Positions 1-4,530 of a stretch of 9,012 bases of DNA are shown here, piece after piece. Position 1 is the stretch's first letter, and the number at the start of each line of letters is the position of its first letter. The translations under genes were made by a program, and so were the position numbers. Where the stretch lies: contig PLRZ01000205.1 of assembly GCA_003164075.1 (NCBI GenBank), positions 6,950-15,961 of the forward strand, given 5' to 3'. The DNA comes from Bryobacterales bacterium (GTDB lineage: Bacteria; Acidobacteriota; Terriglobia; Bryobacterales; Bryobacteraceae). A model generated the notes under the pieces. That model was not told the origin of the DNA. It saw only the letters and a program-made list of their open reading frames with translations, and did no database searches.

Positions 1-82
1 GGTGCTCGCCTGCCCGCCCGCACTGCATTAGGCCCGCTGCTCGAATAGGATCGACGGCAGGCGAGCACCGCCTGCCCCACCT
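1..82. repeat. Palindromic interspersed repeat, copy 1 (cut by window start)
   Basis: The left arm GGTGCTCGCCTGCC (1-14) is the exact reverse complement of 56-69, with a 41-base loop between. The sequence then runs on as GCCTGCCCCACCT to 82, identical to the right end of the complete copy at 4128-4226. The outer 13 bases of the left arm would lie upstream of the window. The loops of the two copies also share pieces (AGGCC, GCTGC, GAATAG), so the copies are related over their length. It lies 43 bases past the stop codon of the last gene of the thiD operon and may fold in that transcript's tail. Seen directly; the family identity is not known to me. Confidence 0.8.
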
Positions 83-124
83 GCGGGCTCACTGCAAATT
101 CCACGACATCAGGAGTTCTGCCCC

Positions 125-334
125 CTATGCCCGCTCCGCCGCGATGCCCGCGTGCGCCAGCGCCGCCTCGACTTCCGCGGGACGCATGCGCGTGGCGTCG
201 TATTCCACCATCAGGCTGCCGGCGCCCAGCTTCACCTTCTGAATCCCGTAGATGGCGCTGGCATCGGAGAGCTTCTCCATCATGGCGTCGTCGAGCGGTT
301 GCCGCAGGCGGAAATTTATCTGTATCCTGGTCAT
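125..334 (-). CDS. Small HMA-like (ferredoxin-fold) protein lacking the CxxC metal site
   Basis: A 69-residue protein whose predicted order is beta-alpha-beta-beta-alpha: strand MTRIQINFRL (1-10), helix about 13-26, strands IQKVKL (31-36) and SLMVEYD (40-46), helix about 53-63 ending in AHAGI. The second half resembles heavy-metal-associated (HMA) domains. The loop where HMA proteins carry GMxCxxC reads RLRQPLDDA, with no cysteine in the whole protein, so copper or zinc binding by the classic route is unlikely. It is the third gene of the thiD operon, 29 bases after the 75-residue gene. The Shine-Dalgarno is weak, so translation may depend on the upstream gene. The fold is inferred from the pattern; the function is unknown. 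Confidence 0.72.
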   Translation of the reverse strand: MTRIQINFRLRQPLDDAMMEKLSDASAIYGIQKVKLGAGSLMVEYDATRMRPAEVEAALAHAGIAAERA

Positions 335-363
335 AAAATCTTAGGATCGCACAGCCGGGGCCA

Positions 364-591
364 TTACTCCGGCAAATCCGCTTCGCCTTGCAGTTCCGCC
401 AGCAACTGCTCTCCCAGCGCACGGTAGCCGGCGTCGAACTCGGCATCCGACTCGGGCGGCATGTGCGCCGCGATCCACGCCTGCAAGACTTCGGTGACGG
501 GCTTGGCCACGGCCTCCTCGGCTCCGGGTTCGAAACGGAGCGGGATCTCCGAGCGTTGGATGGCGGCGATCAGCAAATCCGGGAACTTCAT
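364..591 (-). CDS. Hypothetical 75-residue protein, translationally coupled to thiD
   Basis: I do not recognise this family. The protein is acidic, cysteine-free and probably mostly helical: helices about 1-12, 24-43 and 49-68, with an acidic tail ending EADLPE. There is no signal peptide or membrane segment, so it is likely cytoplasmic. Its ATG (591-589) overlaps the thiD stop codon in an ATGA arrangement, and a GGAGG Shine-Dalgarno (600-596) sits four bases upstream inside the thiD coding end. This start is therefore well supported and translation is probably coupled to thiD. It is followed after 29 bases by the HMA-like gene. The tight coupling suggests a linked role or matched dosage with ThiD, which is inference only. 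Confidence 0.75.
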   Translation of the reverse strand: MKFPDLLIAAIQRSEIPLRFEPGAEEAVAKPVTEVLQAWIAAHMPPESDAEFDAGYRALGEQLLAELQGEADLPE

Positions 592-1376
592 GAAACCTCC
601 GCATGGTGATTGACCGGTCCGCAGCCGTGTCCCAATCCGGGGTTGCTGCGGATGGCCTCGTGAATGAAACGTTTGGCCCGCGCCACCGCCTCGCCGAGCG
701 CGACCCCGGCCGCCAGTCCGGCGGTGATGGCGGCGGAGTAGGTGCAGCCAGTGCCGTGCGTGTGGCGCGTCGCGATGCGCGGGGCGGGAAATTCGCGATA
801 CTCCGCTCCATCGAAAAGGACATCCGTGGAATCCGTCGCCAGATGTCCGCCCTTGATCAGCACCGCGCGCGCGCCCATGCCGTGAATCAGGCAGGCGGCA
901 CGGCGGACATCGTCCAGGTTCCTGATGGCGATCCCGGTGAGGGCTTCGGCCTCCGGCACATTGGGCATTGCCAGAGCGGCGTGCGGCAGGAGCAATTCGC
1001 GGACGGCGCGTACGGCTTCGTGCGGCAGCAACGGCAACCCATGCTTGCTCACCATCACCGGGTCAACCACCAGGGGAAAGGCGAAATTCGCGGCGGCGCC
1101 GGCTACCGCTTCCACCATTTCCACCGAGCCGAGCGCGCCGGTCTTGGCGGCGCCAGGCGGAATATCCTCCAGCACCGCGGCGATCTGGTCCAGCACCAGC
1201 CCCGGCGGCATCACCTCCACGCGCGACACCCGCACGCTATTCTGCACCGTCAGCAGCGTGATGACGGCCTCGCCGTAGGCGCCAAACTGGTGGAACGTTT
1301 TCAGGTCGGCCTGTATGCCCGCGCCGCCGCTGGGGTCCGATCCGGCGATGGTCAGGGCCACGGGCAAATGGCGCAT
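588..1376 (-). CDS. thiD: Hydroxymethylpyrimidine/phosphomethylpyrimidine kinase ThiD
   Basis: A 262-residue cytoplasmic ribokinase-fold enzyme that phosphorylates HMP and then HMP-phosphate to give HMP-PP, the pyrimidine half of thiamine. The length matches the family (about 265). Visible motifs in order: ALTIAGSDPSGGAGIQADLK (residues 7-26), TVQNS with the substrate-binding Gln45, KTGALGS (78-84), VDPVMVSKHG (104-113), NVPEAEALTG (139-148), KGGH (175-178), HTHGTGCT with the catalytic Cys211, and the C-terminal GHGxGPVxHH signature (249-258). Compared with the Salmonella enzyme, which reads IGML near residue 80, Met is Ala81 here. The start is fixed by the conserved N-terminus, although the upstream ribosome site is poor. 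First gene of a three-gene operon. No TPP riboswitch is visible upstream. Confidence 0.96.
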   Translation of the reverse strand: MRHLPVALTIAGSDPSGGAGIQADLKTFHQFGAYGEAVITLLTVQNSVRVSRVEVMPPGLVLDQIAAVLEDIPPGAAKTGALGSVEMVEAVAGAAANFAFPLVVDPVMVSKHGLPLLPHEAVRAVRELLLPHAALAMPNVPEAEALTGIAIRNLDDVRRAACLIHGMGARAVLIKGGHLATDSTDVLFDGAEYREFPAPRIATRHTHGTGCTYSAAITAGLAAGVALGEAVARAKRFIHEAIRSNPGLGHGCGPVNHHAEVS

Positions 1377-1529
1377 ACTCTAGCTTGGCTCGAAACGGCC
1401 CCTCGGCACAAGCGCGGGGGCGCCTACACGCGCTTGCTGACGGGGCGCCCTCCGGGCCCGCTCGACCGTTGCGAGCCACAAACGTAACCGAGCGGGTTCT
1501 GGCTGGATCGTCGGCATCGATGCGGGCGT
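1377..1529. other. Upstream region of thiD; small inverted repeats, no gene
   Basis: No convincing coding sequence or promoter is visible. AAGCGCG (1410-1416) is the reverse complement of CGCGCTT (1429-1435), a 7-base-pair stem with a 12-base loop. GGGGCGCC occurs twice, at 1417-1424 and 1442-1449. GCTCG (1460-1464) can pair with CGAGC (1472-1476). The stretch looks like degenerate repeat-type sequence leading into the duplicated element that follows. On the minus strand it would form the thiD leader, but the conserved TPP-aptamer sequences (such as CUGAGA) are absent. Confidence 0.45.
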
Positions 1530-1818
1530 AGCTGGTTTCTGTCGCGAAACTCAAGAAAATGGCAAGGACCGCTTGCTTGCGCGCGCGGCTCGAAAAACAC
1601 CGCGATGATCCCACGAGATTTGTTACCGAGCTGCGACCGCCAGGGAGCGGTCTTGCCGTTACGAGTCGCAGTTTCATGGCAGAAAATGGCGAGGACCGCT
1701 TGCTTGCGCGCGCGGCTCGGAAAACACCGCGATGATCCCACGGGACTTGTTATTGAGCCGCGACCGCAAGGGAGCGGTGCTGCTCCGCCGCGCAGCAGTT
1801 TCGCGACAGAAACTAGCT
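1530..1818. repeat. MITE-like element bounded by 21-base inverted repeats
   Basis: The left end AGCTGGTTTCTGTCGCGAAAC (1530-1550) matches the reverse complement of 1798-1818 at 20 of 21 positions. The interior is two 127-base tandem units and codes for no recognisable transposase. No target-site duplication is apparent at the edges, so it may not be a recent insertion. It could be a non-autonomous mobile element or a structured intergenic repeat. Inverted ends and internal duplication are seen directly; mobility is inference. Confidence 0.6.
1555..1808. repeat. 127-base tandem duplication, two copies
   Basis: Unit A is 1555-1681 and unit B is 1682-1808, both exactly 127 bases. The first hundred or so bases differ at only about eight places; the last thirty diverge more. 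Each unit contains GAGGACCGCTTGCTTGCG or a near match, the shared CACCGCGATGATCCCACG, and a small hairpin ACCGC-GCGGT around AGGGA. Unit A ends in a degraded version of the element's right inverted repeat (GTTTCATGGCAGAAA against GTTTCGCGACAGAAA). This suggests that the duplication took the end with it. Confidence 0.85.
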
Positions 1819-1954
1819 GATAATATTCGGCGGCATGCATCGAACTGCAAGTGTACACCGATAGGTATGTGGTGTCGGGGGCCCGGTTCATCGCTCTGTA
1901 ACCCTTCATTCACTGGCCGGCCATCGGGCTTCGATATACTGGGGACTCCCGCTT

Positions 1955-3019
1955 ATGAAAAGACTGCTGCCCCTCTTATTGGCATGTACCGCATCCCTCG
2001 CCGCGGCCGGAAAGATCGTGGGTGGACCGTTCACGGTCAACGTGACTACGCGTTCCGCTACCGTGGTGTGGATTGTCCAGAGCGATGAGCTGATTCTGCG
2101 CCCGCCGGCCGGCGTGGAGGGGCGCTACTCGCCTTCTTTCCAGGTGGAGAAAACCACGTTGACCGGCCTGCAGCCGGGTACCCGTTACGATTACGAGCTG
2201 CCCGGGTATCCCGGCGTGAAGGGATCGTTCCGGACGGCCGCGGCGGTTGCCGCTCCCTATCGCTTCCTGGTCTATGGCGACACCCGCACCCGGCACGACG
2301 TACATCGTCACGTGGTGGACGCGATCCTCAAAGACGGCGTTCCGGACTTCGCCGTGCAAACCGGCGATCTGGTGGAGAACGGCGAGGACAACTCCCTGTG
2401 GCCAATCTATTTCGACATCGAGAAGGACCTGTTGCGGCAGACCGCGTTCTTTCCGGTTCTGGGCAACCACGAGAGGAACACGCGGGACTTCTACGAGTTC
2501 TTTCAGGCCATCACGCCCTATTACTCCTTCAACTGGGGAAACGCCCATTTCATGGCGATCAATAGCGACATCGCCAATGCGGCGGCCAGTAAACCCGCGC
2601 GCGATGCGTTTTGGGTCGAGCAAACCAAGTGGCTGGAGCAGGAGTTGGAAGGCAGCCAGAACGCGGAATACCGCATCGTGGTGGCGCATCATCCACCCTT
2701 TAGCGCCGTATCCAACCGCCAGGGTTCCAACCCGGAGATGCGGGCGCTGGTTCCCATGTTTGAGAAGTATCGCGTGTCGGTGGCCTTCTTCGGGCACGAC
2801 CACAATTACCAGCGCAACCAGCAGAACGGGATCGAGTACGTCATCAGCGGCGGCGGTGGCGCGCCACTTTATGACGTGGCCAAACCGGATCCGGCCACAT
2901 CCCAAAAGGCGGTCAGCGTGGAGAATTTTGTGACCGTCAGCGTCAACGGCAAGGTCATGAAGGTCCAGGCGAAAGGCCTGGACGGTAAACTTCTGGACGA
3001 ATTCGAAATCCGCCACTAA
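1955..3019 (+). CDS. Exported purple-acid-phosphatase-like metallophosphoesterase
   Basis: A 354-residue protein. Residues 1-19 (MKRLLPLLLACTASLAAAG) look like an export signal; LLAC at 8-11 leaves a lipoprotein route possible but weak. Residues about 23-94 resemble the fibronectin-III-like domain that precedes purple acid phosphatase catalytic domains, including the LTGLQPGTRYDYEL strand-turn. The calcineurin-type metallophosphoesterase domain follows with its metal ligands: GDTR (Asp109), GDLVENG (Asp138), GNHE (Asn171, His172), HHPP (His245, His246) and GHDHNYQR (His281, His283). It probably hydrolyses phosphate esters in the periplasm or outside the cell using two metal ions; the substrate is unknown. 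The ATG has a GGGGA ribosome site about nine bases upstream. It stands alone, with a hairpin pair just after the stop codon. Confidence 0.93.
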   Translation: MKRLLPLLLACTASLAAAGKIVGGPFTVNVTTRSATVVWIVQSDELILRPPAGVEGRYSPSFQVEKTTLTGLQPGTRYDYELPGYPGVKGSFRTAAAVAAPYRFLVYGDTRTRHDVHRHVVDAILKDGVPDFAVQTGDLVENGEDNSLWPIYFDIEKDLLRQTAFFPVLGNHERNTRDFYEFFQAITPYYSFNWGNAHFMAINSDIANAAASKPARDAFWVEQTKWLEQELEGSQNAEYRIVVAHHPPFSAVSNRQGSNPEMRALVPMFEKYRVSVAFFGHDHNYQRNQQNGIEYVISGGGGAPLYDVAKPDPATSQKAVSVENFVTVSVNGKVMKVQAKGLDGKLLDEFEIRH

Positions 3020-3024
3020 ATATC

Positions 3025-3056
3025 TGTGCGCGTTCGCACAATCGGCTCTTGCCGAT
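3025..3056 (+). terminator. Two abutting perfect hairpins after the phosphoesterase gene
   Basis: TGTGCG-CGTT-CGCACA (3025-3040) is followed with no gap by ATCGGC-TCTT-GCCGAT (3041-3056). Both have six perfect base pairs and a four-base loop, five bases after the stop codon. There is no T-run after either stem, so this is not a textbook intrinsic terminator. It could stabilise the 3' end or act in weak termination. Hairpins seen; role inferred. Confidence 0.4.
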
Positions 3057-3100
3057 AGTGGTATACTTCCAGCTTATGTCGATTCCCTAAGCCCTTTCCC

Positions 3101-3153
3101 GGGGAGCACCGTGGCTCCTCGCCTGCTACGCGCTACCCGCCCCGATGGCGGGT
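3101..3153 (+). other. Structured leader upstream of the peptidoglycan hydrolase gene
   Basis: Two further stems lie between the phosphoesterase and the next gene. GGAGC (3103-3107) pairs with GCTCC (3114-3118) around ACCGTG and can be extended outward by a G-T and a G-C pair. ACCCGCC (3135-3141) pairs with GGCGGGT (3147-3153) around CCGAT. GTGGC (3111-3115) could instead pair with GCCAC (3154-3158), giving an alternative fold. No known riboswitch consensus was recognised. It may be an RNA leader or simply another interspersed GC-rich repeat. Confidence 0.4.
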
Positions 3154-3184
3154 GCCACTTAAACAGTACAAGAATTCAGAAAAA

Positions 3185-3190
3185 AAGGAG
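3185..3190 (+). promoter_or_regulatory. Shine-Dalgarno AAGGAG for a TTG start
   Basis: AAGGAG ends ten bases before the in-frame TTG at 3201. A second possible site, GGAGGG (3219-3224), precedes the in-frame ATG at 3231 by six bases. The TTG is preferred because it gives the protein a complete signal-like N-terminus. Confidence 0.6.
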
Positions 3191-3200
3191 ATTCCTTGAT

Positions 3201-3674
3201 TTGAGGAAACTATTGTCTGGAGGGCTTGTGATGTTTGGAGTAGTCTCGGCTCCGATGACCGTTTCGCCGCGCATGATGCCGGAGCCGCCCAAGCATGAAT
3301 ATCGTAGCGATCCCCGGCTCGCTCCTTTGCGCCAATTCTTCTCCAGGGCCGAGTGCCCGGCCGCCGAATACGCCGCCGATTTTCTAGCGGTTGCCGATGA
3401 ATTCGCGTTGGACTGGAGGCTCCTCCCCAGTCTGTCGTTCCTTGAATCCACCGGTGGAAAGGCCAGTCACTACAATAATCTGTTCGGTTGGGATTCGGGA
3501 CGAGCACACTTCGCCACCCCCAGCGCGGCCATCCGCTCCGTTGGATCCCAACTCGCCCAGTCCGCTCTCTACCGGTCAAAAACTCTGGACGAGATCCTCG
3601 CCACGTATAATCCGAATCGGAATTACGCGCAGAGAGTCAAATCCGTCATGCGACAGATCGCTACCGCTCAGTGA
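3201..3674 (+). CDS. Small exported glucosaminidase-like peptidoglycan hydrolase (TTG start)
   Basis: From TTG 3201 the protein is 157 residues, beginning MRKLLSGGLVMFGVVSAP, a basic-then-hydrophobic export signal. An open frame reaches back to GTG 3111, but that start would put hairpin DNA into the protein. Residues about 53-155 match the lysozyme-like glucosaminidase family (endo-beta-N-acetylglucosaminidase type): LLPSLSFLEST with the probable catalytic Glu82, YNNLFGW (91-97), and a C-terminal YNPNRNYAQRVKSVMRQI (136-153). It likely cleaves the glycan strands of the cell wall in the periplasm. It has no separate cell-wall-binding domain and is smaller than typical members, so it could be a minimal or assisted enzyme. 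It converges on a 48-residue membrane-protein gene 13 bases after its stop codon. The family call is good; the exact bond cleaved is not determined. Confidence 0.85.
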   Translation: MRKLLSGGLVMFGVVSAPMTVSPRMMPEPPKHEYRSDPRLAPLRQFFSRAECPAAEYAADFLAVADEFALDWRLLPSLSFLESTGGKASHYNNLFGWDSGRAHFATPSAAIRSVGSQLAQSALYRSKTLDEILATYNPNRNYAQRVKSVMRQIATAQ

Positions 3675-3687
3675 ACCCTGAACGGAA

Positions 3688-3834
3688 CTATTCGAGATGC
3701 TGCACCACCATGTACAGGCCACCGAAAAGCAATACGGAGACCAATACCACGACAGCGAAACGGACCAACCGTTCACTGGTTTTTACGGCCGGGCCGTCAT
3801 CCTGCTTGATCCGGTCAGCGAGGGTATCGAACAT
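3688..3834 (-). CDS. 48-residue single-pass membrane protein
   Basis: Reading the minus strand from the ATG at 3834-3832 gives 48 codons and a TAG at 3690-3688. The protein begins MFDTLADRIKQDDGPAVKTS, a charged, probably cytoplasmic segment. One hydrophobic span follows (about residues 24-44, VRFAVVVLVSVLLFGGLYMV), then the short tail QHLE. A perfect AGGAGG Shine-Dalgarno lies five bases before the ATG, which together with the clean charged-then-membrane layout is strong evidence for a real gene. Positive charges just before the span suggest the N-terminus stays inside. Function unknown. It sits convergent to the peptidoglycan hydrolase gene; membrane-linked proteins of this size often modulate larger complexes, but nothing here shows a partner. 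Confidence 0.82.
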   Translation of the reverse strand: MFDTLADRIKQDDGPAVKTSERLVRFAVVVLVSVLLFGGLYMVVQHLE

Positions 3835-3839
3835 GGAAA

Positions 3840-3845
3840 CCTCCT
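3840..3845 (-). promoter_or_regulatory. Perfect Shine-Dalgarno of the 48-residue gene
   Basis: The plus strand reads CCTCCT, so the minus strand reads AGGAGG, five bases before the ATG at 3834. It is the strongest ribosome site among the minus-strand genes here and is the main argument that this very short frame is translated. Confidence 0.85.
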
Positions 3846-4127
3846 ATGATGCCGGTATAAACCCCTACCAGGGGATAGTTATTTAGATCAAGCTGTATGA
3901 TTGTAGCCCGGATTTCGGTATCTTCCAAGAGCAATCTAGGAAAAGAAATCCGGTGTATTACGGCTTCGCCGCAGGCGGTCAGCGGTCATTTTTCAGCCGG
4001 GGTGCCGCGCGGCGCGCGGTCCATGGGAGGCTGAAACCGCGGATCGGGCTGACGAAGGATGGATAGCTTACGAGCAGTTCCCAGAAAGCCGGGGTCGGGT
4101 GGCCTGGGACGATGGCGAGACCTCCTG
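3846..4127. other. Intergenic region with three inverted repeats, no gene
   Basis: The part next to the 48-residue gene should hold its promoter, but no clear -35/-10 pair is visible. CCCCT-ACC-AGGGG (3862-3874) is a small stem in its leader. CCGGATTTC (3908-3916) is the exact reverse complement of GAAATCCGG (3945-3953). TTTCAGCC (3991-3998) pairs with GGCTGAAA (4029-4036) and encloses CCGCGC-GGC-GCGCGG (4005-4019), a nested hairpin of 46 bases without a T-run on either strand. The direct repeat GCGGTCA occurs twice in a row at 3975-3988. Open frames crossing this area show no family features. Confidence 0.5.
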
Positions 4128-4226
4128 AGGTGGGGCAGGCAGTGCTCGCCTGCCGGTCGGCCCTCGCTGAACCAGGCCGGCTGCCCAAACAGAATAGCGG
4201 GCAGGCGAGCACCGCCTGCCCCACCT
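4128..4226. repeat. Palindromic interspersed repeat, complete copy 2
   Basis: Two 27-base arms, 4128-4154 and 4200-4226, are inverted complements at 26 of 27 positions, with a 45-base loop. The right arm is identical to 56-82 of the window. The only arm mismatch is the A at 4141, where copy 1 has G and would pair perfectly. The unit has no coding content. It resembles a REP/BIME-like or MITE-like element dispersed in intergenic DNA; movement is inferred from the two copies. Confidence 0.88.
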
Positions 4227-4530
4227 CGAGAGTCATCCCAAGTCAGACCAGGAATCAAGAACTTACGAGCAGCTTGCGGAGAGCATTCAACTTCTGAGCC
4301 CACACCCGCAGATGCGTTTGACTCCAGCGGCTGTTACGGCGAAGCTGCCTTGCGCCACAACCCATGAGGGGGCGCCGAAAAGGCACGCGAGAAATCTTCG
4401 CGGCTGGCAAAGATTCTTGAGTTTAGTAATACCAATCGAAGGGTGCGCGGCATTGGGCTACTCCTCGGAGGCAGACCGCTAGTGTAGTCCTGCACACGAA
4501 ATGTCGTTCATCGCTGGAGTGTGTGGTGGG
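4227..4530. other. Intergenic region between the palindromic repeat and the HDOD gene
   Basis: No supported gene, promoter or RNA was found. CTTACGAGCAG occurs here (4262-4272) and also before the palindromic repeat (4067-4077), so an 11-base direct repeat flanks that element at a distance of about 40-60 bases on each side. A small imperfect stem CGCGAGA/TCTTCGCG lies near 4390. The last part is the 3' region of the HDOD gene on the minus strand and shows no clear terminator. Confidence 0.4.

Noticed and set aside
517..545. tRNA T-arm-like segment, GGTTCGAAA inside a GC stem
   Set aside because: It lies inside the 75-residue gene and no acceptor, D or anticodon arms can be built around it.
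603..1487. 294-codon open frame on the plus strand
   Set aside because: It is antisense to thiD, whose motifs are unmistakable; long antisense frames are common in GC-rich genes.
1377..1500. Possible TPP riboswitch in front of thiD
   Set aside because: The minus strand lacks the conserved aptamer sequences such as CUGAGA; only unrelated GC stems are present.
1424..1913. Overlapping open frames across the duplicated element, both strands
   Set aside because: They follow the repeat units, give repetitive Arg/Pro/Ser-rich products and have no ribosome sites or family features.
1976..3016. 346-codon antisense frame opposite the phosphoesterase
   Set aside because: The plus-strand protein has all metal-ligand motifs; the antisense product is His/Val/Arg-rich without recognisable domains.
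3111..3200. N-terminal 30 codons of the longest hydrolase frame
   Set aside because: They would encode hairpin DNA, lack a ribosome site, and put a non-signal sequence ahead of the export signal.
3576..3776. 66-codon minus-strand frame overlapping the 48-residue gene
   Set aside because: It has no ribosome site, overlaps the hydrolase end, and is in a different frame from the well-supported 48-residue gene.
3979..4303. Minus-strand frames of 85 and 105 codons
   Set aside because: They run through the palindromic repeat and encode no recognisable fold; no ribosome site was seen.
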